DNA from: Litorivivens lipolytica
Lineage (GTDB): Bacteria > Pseudomonadota > Gammaproteobacteria > Pseudomonadales > Spongiibacteraceae
Direction of reading: 5' to 3'
Assembly (NCBI RefSeq): GCF_014191715.1
Contig: NZ_JACHWY010000001.1
Span: 1,054,001-1,118,000 of the forward strand
DNA: 64,000 bases
The notes beneath the pieces are model-generated. The model saw nothing but the letters and a program-made list of their open reading frames with translations. It did not search any database and had not been told where the DNA came from. Positions 1 to 8,832 of this stretch are shown one piece after another; position 1 is the stretch's first letter; each line of letters opens with the position of its first letter. A program made the translations under genes and the position numbers.

Positions 1-17
1 GCGCCAGCATAGTACTG

Positions 18-1601
18 TCAGATCTTGCGATCTCCCCAATAGCGATCGCGCAGCGCCTTGCGGTAAACCTTGCCTGCTTCACTGCGGGGAATCTCGTCGA
101 GATAGTCCACACTGCGGGGCACTTTCTGGCGGGAGAGGTGTTGGGCGCAAAAGTCGCGTAGCGCTTCTGACAGCGACTCATCCGCCACCGTACCCGGGTT
201 AAGCTGCACCAGCGCTTTGACTTCTTCACCCCACTCTTCGCTGGGTACCCCGACACAGGCGACATCCGCTACGGCAGGGTGCTGAGTCAGCACGTCATCA
301 ATTTCCTGAGGGTAGATATTCACCCCACCGCTGATAATGGTTTCGGCGCTCCGTCCGGTCAGGAACAGATAACCATCCTCGTCGAGGTAGCCTATATCAC
401 CGGCGGTATAGTACCCGTCGCGCTGGGCGGCCGCGGTTTTCTCCGGCGCTTTGAAATACTCAAACTGGCTATCGGGCGGGTTGATCATCCAGATCTCGCC
501 TTCTTCTCCCGACGCAACCGGATTACCCAACTCATCCAGAATACGCACCTGATCCGGGCCAGGCTTGCCCACGGTGCCGGGCTTGGCCAGCCACTCCTGC
601 GGACTGACAAAGGTGCCCGGCCCTTCCGTGCCGGCAAACAGCTCCCAGATGATGGGCCCAAACCAGTCCATCATCTGCTGTTTTACACTGGGTGGGCACG
701 GTGCGGCGCCATGAATAACAAAGCGCAGCGAAGAGAGGTCGTAGCGAGATCGTGTTGATTCCGGTAGTTGTAGCAGGCGACTGAACATGGTCGGCACGAA
801 AAAACTGTGGGTAACCCGGTGCTCTGCAATCAGGGAAAGCGTTTGCTCTGGCTCCCATTTATCCATCAATACGATGCCAATACCTGCCGTCAATGGCGTC
901 AGCATGCACAGATTAAACGGGCCTGCGTGATATAGCGGTCCAGTGGCAAGGCTGCAATCGCTGCCACTTTCCGGCTGGTACTGAAACACCGCCGTGATCA
1001 GCTGCTGCATTTCTGCGGCCTTGGCCGGGTCTGCCTGTTTGCGCAGAACCCCCTTGGGTCGCCCGGTGGTGCCGGAGGTGTACTGCATGACACTCCCGCG
1101 CGCGGGAGCCTCGATATCCTCACCCGGCAACTCGGCAATGGCCGCATCGAGCCCTTCAAAGCCTGAAATCTCACCGCCGATGGCAAGACTCAGTCGCAGA
1201 TTGCTACTTGCCTGCGCAGCAGAGATTGCAGCCTCTGCCACCCGAATATCCGCAAACAGGGCCTTCGCCTCACAATCGTCAACGATATAGGCGATTTCCT
1301 CAGCTTTCAGGTGCCAGTTCACCGGCGTGAGGCGCAGCCCTAAGCGGTGAGTGGCCATTACCACTTCCACAAACTCGGGGCGGTTGCCGCATACCAGCGC
1401 AACCGGATCACCGGGCTTGAGTCCCGCCGTCCGCAGGCAATGCGCGATCTGATTGGCCCGCTGATTCAGGGTTTGAAAATCCCGGTCACCGTGCTCGGAG
1501 CGGATAGCCACCCGCTCTGGCGCCATACGGGCAATGGCGGCGATTTCCATCCCGACCGGGGCCGCAGCACAGGCTTGTTGAAAGGTCTCATTCGCAGACA
1601 C
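18..1601 (-). CDS. AMP-dependent acyl-CoA synthetase (fatty acid-CoA ligase family)
   Basis: Predicted to activate a carboxylic acid, probably a medium or long chain fatty acid, to its CoA thioester through an acyl-adenylate in the cytoplasm. The 527-residue protein has the AMP-binding P-loop YTSGTTGRPKG at about residues 174-184, the adenylation core motif YTAGDIGYLDEDGY followed by the hinge region TGRSAETIISGGVNIYP in the last quarter, and the C-terminal catalytic lysine context SEAGKVYRKALRD. The start is GTG at 1601 with AAGGA 7 nt upstream. The length is normal for the family. It stands alone on the minus strand with recX upstream, so the substrate cannot be read from context. Confidence 0.9.
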   Translation of the reverse strand: MSANETFQQACAAAPVGMEIAAIARMAPERVAIRSEHGDRDFQTLNQRANQIAHCLRTAGLKPGDPVALVCGNRPEFVEVVMATHRLGLRLTPVNWHLKAEEIAYIVDDCEAKALFADIRVAEAAISAAQASSNLRLSLAIGGEISGFEGLDAAIAELPGEDIEAPARGSVMQYTSGTTGRPKGVLRKQADPAKAAEMQQLITAVFQYQPESGSDCSLATGPLYHAGPFNLCMLTPLTAGIGIVLMDKWEPEQTLSLIAEHRVTHSFFVPTMFSRLLQLPESTRSRYDLSSLRFVIHGAAPCPPSVKQQMMDWFGPIIWELFAGTEGPGTFVSPQEWLAKPGTVGKPGPDQVRILDELGNPVASGEEGEIWMINPPDSQFEYFKAPEKTAAAQRDGYYTAGDIGYLDEDGYLFLTGRSAETIISGGVNIYPQEIDDVLTQHPAVADVACVGVPSEEWGEEVKALVQLNPGTVADESLSEALRDFCAQHLSRQKVPRSVDYLDEIPRSEAGKVYRKALRDRYWGDRKI

Positions 1602-1703
1602 GGAGGCTTCCTTTTATAGGTTATGATTTGTAGCAGACGTCCGGATTGTAGAGCCCAGCCAAAAACTGTTGCCTTACCAACAGGTTACGACTGAGAAGCA
1701 GCT

Positions 1704-2147
1704 TTAATCGAGCACCTCACGAATCTGCTCTCCGGCGAACCCGCGATATAGCAGAAAACGCTGTCGACGGGCCTTTTCCTTGAGATCGGTCGCAGGATGA
1801 CCGCCGTATTTGCGCTCGACCACTCCTTCAAGAGCCTCATACCAGTCCACATCACAGGACTCCAGAGTTTCAGCAACCAATGCGTCGCTGATGCCCCGCT
1901 GCCGCAATTCTTGTCGAATCCGCAGCGGGCCATAGCCGCGCTGACTGCGCTGGCGCACAAACGCCTCCGCGAACCGGCTGTCGCTCTGCAGCCCTTCAGC
2001 CGCAAGGGTTTGCAGCGCTTGAGCCACCTGATCTTCGGAAAATCGGCGCTCTAACTTGTTATGTAATTCGCGCCGACTATGCTCGCGACGGGCCAGCAGA
2101 TCCATCGCCGCGACACGCACTTCAACCAAGGTGGATTTGCCGTCCAT
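1704..2147 (-). CDS. recX: Regulatory protein RecX
   Basis: RecX binds RecA filaments and modulates recombinase and SOS activity. The roughly 147-residue protein shows the tandem three-helix RecX repeats: the N-terminal AMDLLARREHSRRELHNKL segment, a middle DSRFAEAFVRQRSQRGYGP segment, and a C-terminal KARRQRFLLYRGFAGEQIREVL segment. The ATG at 2147 was chosen; a GTG at 2156 would add three residues. In most gammaproteobacteria recX directly follows recA, but here the upstream neighbour is the divergent flp pilin gene and the downstream one is an acyl-CoA synthetase. It must therefore be transcribed from its own promoter. Confidence 0.9.
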   Translation of the reverse strand: MDGKSTLVEVRVAAMDLLARREHSRRELHNKLERRFSEDQVAQALQTLAAEGLQSDSRFAEAFVRQRSQRGYGPLRIRQELRQRGISDALVAETLESCDVDWYEALEGVVERKYGGHPATDLKEKARRQRFLLYRGFAGEQIREVLD

Positions 2148-2188
2148 ATACCCCACAACATCAATCTGTTAACTGTATTGCCATTTTT

Positions 2189-2217
2189 TTGACATCACTT
2201 CGGAAAATACTTATTTC
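2189..2217 (+). promoter_or_regulatory. Candidate sigma70-type promoter of the tad operon
   Basis: A perfect -35 hexamer TTGACA lies at 2189-2194 in the recX-flp intergenic region. With 17 nt spacing the -10 would be TATTTC at 2212-2217, which is a poor match, so an activator may be needed. It is the only good -35 in the divergent region and would produce a leader of about 100 nt before flp. Confidence 0.35.
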
Positions 2218-2315
2218 TCAAATTGTCTGCCAGCGTGACAATCCCTCCCAAGACGTCGCCACATGGCACGGACTTATGAGCTACATTTAGACTACAGCTC
2301 GAGGAGATCGTAGAA

Positions 2316-2504
2316 ATGTACAACAACCTTAAAGCCAAAATCGCTCGCTTCGCAACCAGTGAAGATGGCGCCAGCGCCATTGAGTATGGACTGATTGCGG
2401 GCCTGATCGGCGCACTGATTATTATTGCGGTGACCGGTATTGGCGGCAGCGTATCCAGCTATTTTACATCGATCTGTACCGCACTGGGCGGCACCTGCGC
2501 CTAA
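2316..2504 (+). CDS. flp: Flp/Fap-type type IVb pilin
   Basis: Major structural subunit of the Tad pilus. The 62-residue prepilin has a basic N-terminal leader (KAKIARFATSEDG) followed by the Flp signature GASAIEYGLIAGLIGALIII. Cleavage by the prepilin peptidase is expected after the Gly preceding Ala-Ser-Ala-Ile-Glu-Tyr, with Glu and Tyr being the conserved Flp residues. The hydrophobic helix is followed by a short tail holding two Cys (SICTALGGTCA) that could form a disulphide. GAGGAG lies about 10 nt upstream of the ATG. It is the first gene of the tad cluster and is followed 28 nt later by the prepilin peptidase. Confidence 0.95.
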   Translation: MYNNLKAKIARFATSEDGASAIEYGLIAGLIGALIIIAVTGIGGSVSSYFTSICTALGGTCA

Positions 2505-2531
2505 GCGAGATTTTCGGCGGCAGGGGCCAAC

Positions 2532-3023
2532 ATGGATATTGTGGCTTTCACAGATTCGGCCCTCACCATCGTTTTCTCTGCCACGCTAGCGTTTATTGCC
2601 TGGCAAGACTGGACGCAGCGCCGCATCGCTAACGGCGCGGTACTGGCCTTGTTGGCTTGCGCGGTCGTGCGCTGGATAACGGAATCACCCAACGGTTATG
2701 AGTTGATCTTCAACTTAATTATAGCCTCGTTGATTTCAGTACCCGGTTTGATGCGGGCTGTGCTGGGTGCTGGTGATGTAAAGATGCTGTTTGCATTGGC
2801 TCCGCTGTTAACGACCGATGCCTACTTCCAGGCCTTCAGTTTTGGTCTGGTGATACTGGTTGGCGCTTGTCTTCTGGCCGATCAGGCATTGCGCAGGTTT
2901 CCGCTTGAAGCCTGTCAGGGTTGCGCGCAAGTGCGGCCCAATGAATTGATGAACCAGCTGCGCGAGCGTGGCATTCCCCTCGGGACTGCCGTTTCACTTG
3001 GCTGGTTAACGACACTACTGTGA
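2532..3023 (+). CDS. tadV: Prepilin peptidase TadV/CpaA (A24 family)
   Basis: Inner-membrane aspartic peptidase that matures the Flp prepilin and the TadE/TadG pseudopilins. The 163-residue protein has several hydrophobic segments and both catalytic aspartate contexts: the first in AWQDWTQRRIANG (about residue 26) and the second in the GAGDVKML motif (about residue 81), which matches the family consensus GxGD. There is no N-terminal methyltransferase domain, as expected for the TadV/CpaA branch. Its stop codon overlaps a GTG of the next gene, although the better tadE start is 9 nt further on. Confidence 0.92.
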   Translation: MDIVAFTDSALTIVFSATLAFIAWQDWTQRRIANGAVLALLACAVVRWITESPNGYELIFNLIIASLISVPGLMRAVLGAGDVKMLFALAPLLTTDAYFQAFSFGLVILVGACLLADQALRRFPLEACQGCAQVRPNELMNQLRERGIPLGTAVSLGWLTTLL

Positions 3024-3031
3024 GGGCAATC

Positions 3032-3523
3032 ATGCCTAAGCAAACGCGCAACATAAAAAGCGGTCTATCGGTTCGTCGTAATGAAAAAGGCGCGTCCGCT
3101 ATCGAGTTCTCGATTGTGCTACCCGTCTTTATGGCCTTGCTCTATGGCATTGTCACCTACGCGACTGTGTTTCTGTTGATACAGAGTTTTACCTACGCGT
3201 CTGAAGATGCCTTGCGTGCTGCCGTCGCGGTGGACTGTGAAGGACTGACATCGCAGGAGTGTATTGATGATCGAATCACACCGGCGATTCGCTCACAGGT
3301 GGTGGCTTCGCTGGACTGGCTTCCGCCCTCAGTAAAAAGCATTGTGCTTGGCACATCAGGAGAGGAGGTTGTCGTAAATTGCAGTGGCGATACTTGCACG
3401 GTTGAAGTGCGCTACGACAACTACGATACGAATCCACTGATTCCCGCAGTCACCCTGCCCGCCATTGGCACAATTCCGCGCATTCCACAGCATTTGATTG
3501 GACGCGCAAGCCTTAGGGTCTGA
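3032..3523 (+). CDS. tadE: TadE-family minor pseudopilin
   Basis: Minor pilin-like subunit required for Flp pilus assembly. The 163-residue product carries a basic N-terminus followed by the TadE signature EKGASAIEFSIVLPVFMALLYGIV at about residues 23-46, where Glu-Phe takes the place of the Flp Glu-Tyr. A single hydrophobic helix then leads to a periplasmic domain with four Cys (two in DCEGLTSQECID and two in NCSGDTC), which suggests two disulphides. ATG at 3032 with GAGG about 6 nt upstream is preferred to the GTG at 3020 that overlaps the tadV stop. A gap of 78 nt follows before rcpC. Confidence 0.88.
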   Translation: MPKQTRNIKSGLSVRRNEKGASAIEFSIVLPVFMALLYGIVTYATVFLLIQSFTYASEDALRAAVAVDCEGLTSQECIDDRITPAIRSQVVASLDWLPPSVKSIVLGTSGEEVVVNCSGDTCTVEVRYDNYDTNPLIPAVTLPAIGTIPRIPQHLIGRASLRV

Positions 3524-3601
3524 TTCTTTATGCAGTAACAAGGCCTCAGAACTAGGGCGCAGTTGAAAGTTGGATACGCACGTTTGCACAAGGAAGCGAC
3601 C

Positions 3602-4423
3602 ATGCAGCCCAAAACGCTAAAGATACTGGCCTTCGGCCTGATCGGCTTCTCGCTGATTCTCGCCATCGTCGGCATTCGCCTCAGCAGCCAGCCGGAAGTC
3701 AAATCCACGGTCCTGGCCCCCGAATCTGCCTATAAAGTGGTCGTCACCAAGCGCGCCATTGAACCCAATACGGTGCTTAGCGCCGACGATGTGCAGAGCA
3801 TTCCCTACCCGCTCAGCACCGGCGGCACGTTTACCGAAACCTCTGCGGTTGTTGGCAAGGAAGTTTACGTTGCCCTGCCCCAGGGTGAAGTTCTGCGCGA
3901 ACAGCACTTTGAAATTAGCAGCGTATTGGCGGAACAGGTTAAGCCCGGCTATCGCGCAATGGCCGTTGCAGTCGACGAGACCATCGGCACCGGCGGCTAT
4001 CTGATGCCGGGCGATAAAGTCGACATTCTGTTTGCCACGCGCGCCAGTCGCGAATCCGGCAACAGCAGCCTGTCTCGCCGCATCCTCACCGATATCACTG
4101 TGCTTGCCTTTGGCAACGTCTTGCAGGGAACCCCTCCGGCTGACGAAGCCACCGGAAAGCGGAGCCGCACGGCAGTACTCGAGGTGCCGGAAGCCGACAT
4201 CAGCAAATTGCTTCTGGCCGAAACGGCTGGTTCTCTGCGATTGGCTGCAGTAGGCGACCGCGAACTGGAACAAATGGAACTTGAAACAACGCCAGCTGAA
4301 CGGGCGGAAATCAAGGCCGACATGGCCGACGTGATCGGCAAACCAAAGCAGGTCTATAAACCCCGCCCTAAAGTCTATGTCTACCACGGCGACAGCGTTG
4401 AAACAGTGAGGACTAATCCGTGA
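3602..4423 (+). CDS. cpaB: Flp pilus assembly protein CpaB/RcpC
   Basis: Periplasmic, inner-membrane-anchored protein thought to work with the secretin channel of the Tad machine. The 273-residue protein begins with one membrane helix (ILAFGLIGFSLILAIVGI), followed by a SAF domain (YKVVVTKRAIEPNTVL through REQHFE) and an RcpC-type domain containing DETIGTGGYLMPGDKVDILFA. An in-frame ATG at 3563 would add 13 residues with no membrane character; the ATG at 3602 has AAGGAAG upstream and matches the family start. The last codons overlap the GTG start of the secretin gene (GTGA), so the two are translationally coupled. Confidence 0.92.
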   Translation: MQPKTLKILAFGLIGFSLILAIVGIRLSSQPEVKSTVLAPESAYKVVVTKRAIEPNTVLSADDVQSIPYPLSTGGTFTETSAVVGKEVYVALPQGEVLREQHFEISSVLAEQVKPGYRAMAVAVDETIGTGGYLMPGDKVDILFATRASRESGNSSLSRRILTDITVLAFGNVLQGTPPADEATGKRSRTAVLEVPEADISKLLLAETAGSLRLAAVGDRELEQMELETTPAERAEIKADMADVIGKPKQVYKPRPKVYVYHGDSVETVRTNP

Positions 4424-5736
4424 ACAAGGTAAAAATGATTTTACTTGCGATTGGCCTGCTGTCTTCTGCCTTGGTCAACGCACTCGACAATATCGATCTG
4501 AAAATGATCTCCGGCGAACAGTACCAGATGCGCGCACCCGAACCGATAGTGAGAACTGCTGTCGGCAATCCCGAAGTACTGAGCGTAAAGGTCATCAATA
4601 GCCGGGAAATTCTGCTGACCGCGAAAGCAGACGGCAAAACTTCGCTGATGGTCTGGAAACAGGGTTACCGCAACCCCCTGCGCTATCAGGTAGACATCAC
4701 TCCGGACATCGGCAAGTTTGCACCGACAACGCGCGTACAGGCGATTCAGGGCGGCATCATGGTTAGCGGTGCCGTGGCTTCATTGGCAGAGCATGACAGC
4801 GCTATGGCTGCCGCAGGCAAGTCTGCCGTCGACAGCACTCACTCTACCGGCCCCATTCAAGTGCAGACGGATATCCGTATTGTGGAGATCAGTCGCAATG
4901 AATTGAAATCTGTGGGCTCGCTATTGGCCAAGAATACGCTTAATACCACCGCTGCGGTCGGAACGCCCGGCAGTTTTAGCGGCGTCGAAGGCACCAACGG
5001 CGGCTTCAACTTGCTCACCCAAAGTGGCTTTCTTCCCAACACCGACAGTTATTCACTGCTGATTGGCAAGGCCCAGCGCGGCCTGCTCGGGGTAATCAGC
5101 GCGCTGCAAAACAACGGCTATGCTTACACGCTGGCCGAGCCCTCATTAGTCGCGCTGTCTGGTCATACCGCCAGTTTTCTGGCCGGTGGCGAGTTCCCCT
5201 ACCCTGCCAGCAACCAGAATGGTGAGATTGAAATAGAGTACCGCGAGTTTGGTGTGCGCCTGAAACTGACACCCACCGTGCTGGACAATCAGAACATCAT
5301 GCTCAAGGTAGCACCGGAAGTGAGCGAACTGGATTTTGTGAGTGGCATTCAAACCGGCGGCGTGGCAGTCCCGTCATTGCGTGTGCGCCGTACCGATACT
5401 GCCGTACAACTGGCGTCCGGCGAGAGCTTTATTATCAGCGGCTTGATCAGCACGCGTACCGCCAGCAACGCAGATAAATTTCCAGGGTTAGGCGATATCC
5501 CCATACTCGGCGCGTTCTTCCGCTCAACCCGTTTTGAGCGCGAAGATAAAGAGCTGATCATGATCGTGACTCCGCATCTGGTGAGACCCATGGCAGCGCA
5601 GGCACGACTGCCGGAACTGCCCGGCGAAATTTATCGCCGCCATCAGCCAAGCTTTGGCGACATTCTATTCGGCGACGCGCAACCCGAATACAGCGGTAAA
5701 ACCTGGAGTTCACCCGGCGTCGGGTTCTCGGACTGA
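4420..5736 (+). CDS. cpaC: Tad secretin CpaC/RcpA
   Basis: Outer-membrane secretin that forms the channel through which the Flp pilus passes. It has a signal peptide (KMILLAIGLLSSALVNA), a pilus N-terminal domain (ISGEQYQMRAPEPIVRTAVGNPEVLSV, about residues 25-95), a short connecting domain, and the secretin core from about residue 225 to 385 with the signature QLASGESFIISGLIST and FPGLGDIPILGAFFRS. At 438 residues it is at the short end for the family. The start is GTG at 4420, overlapping the cpaB stop, with GAGGA upstream. No RcpB or pilotin gene follows; the ATPase gene comes next after 36 nt. Confidence 0.93.
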   Translation: MNKVKMILLAIGLLSSALVNALDNIDLKMISGEQYQMRAPEPIVRTAVGNPEVLSVKVINSREILLTAKADGKTSLMVWKQGYRNPLRYQVDITPDIGKFAPTTRVQAIQGGIMVSGAVASLAEHDSAMAAAGKSAVDSTHSTGPIQVQTDIRIVEISRNELKSVGSLLAKNTLNTTAAVGTPGSFSGVEGTNGGFNLLTQSGFLPNTDSYSLLIGKAQRGLLGVISALQNNGYAYTLAEPSLVALSGHTASFLAGGEFPYPASNQNGEIEIEYREFGVRLKLTPTVLDNQNIMLKVAPEVSELDFVSGIQTGGVAVPSLRVRRTDTAVQLASGESFIISGLISTRTASNADKFPGLGDIPILGAFFRSTRFEREDKELIMIVTPHLVRPMAAQARLPELPGEIYRRHQPSFGDILFGDAQPEYSGKTWSSPGVGFSD

Positions 5737-5772
5737 GTGTGGCTTAACGACCAAGGATGACAGGAGAACACT

Positions 5773-7017
5773 GTGTCCGACCTTAATGTGACAGAAGATC
5801 TGAACAGCGGTGACGAGTACGAGCGCCTCAAGGCGGCTTTGCACCGATTTGTGATCGAACGCATTGAAGACGAGGAAGCCTTTTACGATGGCGATACAAA
5901 ACGTCTGGCGCGTTCCATTTCCGGCTATATTCGCCAGTACTGCCGCATTTACGAATTTCCGATTGCCGAGGACGAGCAAGCTGTTCTGGAGAAAGAACTG
6001 CTGGACGAGATCGCCGGCTACGGACCACTGCAGAGTCTTCTGGAAGACCCGGAAGTCAACGACATTCTGATCAATGGCCCCACCTCCATCTTTGTAGAGC
6101 GCAGAGGTGTTCTCGAGAAAACCCGGCTGCGCTTTCTTGACGACCGTCACGTACTGCGAGTGATTCGCCGCATGATTTCACCGCTCGGCCGTCGCATCGA
6201 TGAATCGAGCCCACTGGTGGATGGCCGACTGCCCGACGGCAGCCGTATCAACGCCATCGTGCCGCCGCTATCACTGGAAGGCCCCTGCCTGTCCATTCGT
6301 AAATTCCGACAGGAAGCCCTCACCGAACATGACCTGGTGGACGGCGGCTCTATTAGCCGTGATGCCATGGAGTTTTTGAAACAGGCGGTCAACAACCGCT
6401 CCAACATCCTGATCAGTGGTGCCACCGGCTCGGGAAAAACAACGATACTGAATGCTCTGAGTCAGTATATTTTTGATGGCCAACGCGTAGTGACTATCGA
6501 AGACGCAGCGGAACTTCAATTGCAGCACAGTCACGTCGTCAGACTGGAAACCCGCCCTCCCAATAACGAGGGTATCGGCGAAGTGACTGCCCGCGAACTG
6601 CTGCGTAATTCTCTGCGGATGCGTCCAGACCGCATTATCGTTGGTGAAACCCGCGGTGCTGAGGTGCTCGATATGCTACAGGCTATGAACACTGGTCACA
6701 GCGGGTCGATGAGTACCGTCCACGCCAACTCCGCTGAAGATGCCATTACCCGTCTTGAAATGATGGTTGGTCTGGCGGAATTCAAAGGCTCAGACACACT
6801 TTGCCAGCGCATGATCGGCAGCGCACTCGATTATATTGTCCATGTCGGCCGGCTGGCTGATGGTCGCCGCGTGGTACAGGAAATTGTCGAAGTGAACAGC
6901 AAAAACTGCGCACTGACGCCCATCTTCCTGTTCAATACCCACACGGGAGAGATGGAACGTGTCGGTAGCGGCAATAGCGCCAAGCTTAGCGCAGCAAATC
7001 ACGGAGTCCTGACATGA
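5773..7017 (+). CDS. tadA: Tad secretion ATPase TadA/CpaF
   Basis: Cytoplasmic hexameric type II/IV secretion ATPase that powers Flp pilus polymerisation. The 414-residue protein has an N-terminal CpaF domain (including [15 protein letters not shown], about residues 89-103), Walker [10 protein letters not shown] at about 215-223, an Asp box ([10 protein letters not shown]), a Walker B-like segment [14 protein letters not shown], and the His box [13 protein letters not shown]. The start is GTG at 5773 preceded by CAGGAGA. In most tad loci a tadZ/cpaE gene lies just before this one; here there are only 36 nt after the secretin. The stop overlaps the tadB start (ATGA). Confidence 0.96.
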   Translation: MSDLNVTEDLNSGDEYERLKAALHRFVIERIEDEEAFYDGDTKRLARSISGYIRQYCRIYEFPIAEDEQAVLEKELLDEIAGYGPLQSLLEDPEVNDILINGPTSIFVERRGVLEKTRLRFLDDRHVLRVIRRMISPLGRRIDESSPLVDGRLPDGSRINAIVPPLSLEGPCLSIRKFRQEALTEHDLVDGGSISRDAMEFLKQAVNNRSNILISGATGSGKTTILNALSQYIFDGQRVVTIEDAAELQLQHSHVVRLETRPPNNEGIGEVTARELLRNSLRMRPDRIIVGETRGAEVLDMLQAMNTGHSGSMSTVHANSAEDAITRLEMMVGLAEFKGSDTLCQRMIGSALDYIVHVGRLADGRRVVQEIVEVNSKNCALTPIFLFNTHTGEMERVGSGNSAKLSAANHGVLT

Positions 7018-7892
7018 TCTGGATACTGATCAGTTTGCTGATAGCGGCCGCAGGCGCTGTACTGCTACTCGCAGGAAAAAAAGAGGAACGGCCCGCTGCC
7101 GCCGGCAAAAAAGAGGACGAAGACTTCGACCCTCTGGCGTCAAAGCGTTCACGCTGGATACCGGAATTCATTGTTAACTATCTCAACCGACTAGGTCTGA
7201 ACCTTCAACCGTCGACCATTATGGTATTAATGGTAGGCGAACTCGTTCTGGTCGCGCTGCTGTGGCTTATGCTGGAATTTTCAGTCGCCCTGCTTGCTGC
7301 ACTCGGACTACTGCTGATTACCCACGTGGGGCTGCAAGCCCTTGGCAACCATCAGAAGCAGAAGCTGCTGCAATCCCTGCCGTCCTTTCTGAATCAGGTA
7401 TCCCGGCGGCTGTCTGCAGGTGTGTCTGTAGAACACGCTTTCACCGACTCAATGGAAAATATTGAAGGTCCACTGGAGCTTTCCATGCGACGTGTCATGC
7501 AGCGTGTCGGCCTCGGTTTGGAGCTGCATCAAGCCTTTGAACGTGAAGCACGCGCCAACGGATCAAAAGAGTTGCTGATCGTTTCTACGGCACTGCATAT
7601 TAACGAGCAGTTCGGCGGCAGCATCCGCGCCATTCTCGATGACATTGTGCACATTCTCCGGCTTGACGATCTCGGCAAGCGCGAACTTAAGGCGCAGACC
7701 GGTGAAACCCGCATTACAGCGCTGGTGCTCACCCTACTGCCACTATCCATGATCACGCTTCTGACCAGTATGAATCCGGATTTTATCCTGCAGATGTGGC
7801 ACGACAGCCTTGGCAAGAACCTTTTGATCATCGCCGCTTCCCTGCAAGTGCTGGGAGCGGTTTCTCTCTGGCGCATGGTGCGCGCCATATAG
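7014..7892 (+). CDS. tadB: Tad inner-membrane platform protein TadB
   Basis: Polytopic GspF-like protein that forms, with TadC, the inner-membrane platform of the pilus machine. The 292-residue protein has an N-terminal helix ([21 protein letters not shown]), a charged stretch rich in Lys/Glu/Asp, two hydrophobic segments around residues 68-105, the cytoplasmic GspF domain (LPSFLNQVSRRLSAGVSVEHAF, then REARANGSKELLIVSTALHINEQFGG), and two C-terminal membrane segments. The ATG at 7014 overlaps the tadA stop, so translation is coupled. tadC begins 7 nt after the stop. Confidence 0.93.
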   Translation: MIWILISLLIAAAGAVLLLAGKKEERPAAAGKKEDEDFDPLASKRSRWIPEFIVNYLNRLGLNLQPSTIMVLMVGELVLVALLWLMLEFSVALLAALGLLLITHVGLQALGNHQKQKLLQSLPSFLNQVSRRLSAGVSVEHAFTDSMENIEGPLELSMRRVMQRVGLGLELHQAFEREARANGSKELLIVSTALHINEQFGGSIRAILDDIVHILRLDDLGKRELKAQTGETRITALVLTLLPLSMITLLTSMNPDFILQMWHDSLGKNLLIIAASLQVLGAVSLWRMVRAI

Positions 7893-7899
7893 CGAGGCA

Positions 7900-8829
7900 A
7901 TGATGGAATCCTACCACCTCCTGTTTCTCGCCTGCATCGTGCTGCTAATGGCGGCACCGGCATTACTGTTGCTCGCTCGTATTGAAGCTCAGCCGCGCAT
8001 AGTGCCAGAAGCGCCGCACAAGCAATCTACAACGACAAGTATTGATACGCGCGAGACCCGCAAAAAGAACCGGCGGAGCTTTCAGCTCGAGCCCTGGCGT
8101 CAATTACGTAGCCGCTACGAATCCATTGACGAAGTCGCGCGTCTGTTCCGCCAATCTGGAGTGAGCTCTGCCGCTGATCAGATGCGTTATCTGATTTACG
8201 GGGTGGCCGCTGCGGCAATTTTCAGCCTGTTATTGGGAGTGGTACTCGGTGCTGGCAAATACTCCGCAATTGAGGCCTTCGCTTATGCAGTGATCGCCTT
8301 TGTCGTGACCTTGCTGGTCATGAAGCGCGGCCTTAAAGGCAAGGCCGACAAGCGACAGAAAGCACTGGAAGACGAAGCGTTAATGCTGATCCAAACTACC
8401 CGCATGTTGTGGCGGGTGGGTTTGTCACTCCCCAAAACGCTGGGCATTCTCTGTGACGAACTTCGCCACCTTACACCCAACACTGCAACCGAACTCAAAA
8501 TTGCGGTTAAACGGATTGACGCCGGCCAGGCTCAGGATGAAGCGCTACAGGAGTTGTGTAATAACACTCACGCCGAAGGCTTTCGAGAATATTTGATTAT
8601 TCTGCGCCAGGAATCGAGCACCGGTGGCGGTGTTGATAAATCCCTGCAGGAACTTTATGAAGTATTACAGAGTCGCCGCAAAACCAACCTGCAGGAAAAA
8701 GTCAGTAAAACGTCGGCGAATATGTCTGTGGTGATGATGTTGATGATGTTTCCGGCACTGATCATTGTGATCGGCGGCCCCGGTTTCATCGCGATCTCAC
8801 GGGCGCTTTCTACATTAAACGGGGGTTAG
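7900..8829 (+). CDS. tadC: Tad inner-membrane platform protein TadC
   Basis: Second GspF-family platform component. The 309-residue protein has an N-terminal helix (YHLLFLACIVLLMAAPALLLL), a cytoplasmic linker, a pair of membrane segments near residues 95-148, the GspF core (ALMLIQTTRMLWRVGLSLPKTLGIL and EYLIILRQESSTGGGVDKSLQELY) and a C-terminal helix ending in GPGFIAISRALS. ATG codons at 7900 and 7903 are both possible. It is separated from tadB by 7 nt and from tadD by 3 nt, so all three belong to one transcript. Confidence 0.93.
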   Translation: MMESYHLLFLACIVLLMAAPALLLLARIEAQPRIVPEAPHKQSTTTSIDTRETRKKNRRSFQLEPWRQLRSRYESIDEVARLFRQSGVSSAADQMRYLIYGVAAAAIFSLLLGVVLGAGKYSAIEAFAYAVIAFVVTLLVMKRGLKGKADKRQKALEDEALMLIQTTRMLWRVGLSLPKTLGILCDELRHLTPNTATELKIAVKRIDAGQAQDEALQELCNNTHAEGFREYLIILRQESSTGGGVDKSLQELYEVLQSRRKTNLQEKVSKTSANMSVVMMLMMFPALIIVIGGPGFIAISRALSTLNGG

Positions 8830-8832
8830 GTC

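Noticed and set aside
2260-2285. A TGGCAC sequence before flp resembling a sigma54 -24 element.
   Set aside because: The -12 GC is missing at the required distance, so it cannot be a sigma54 promoter as it stands.
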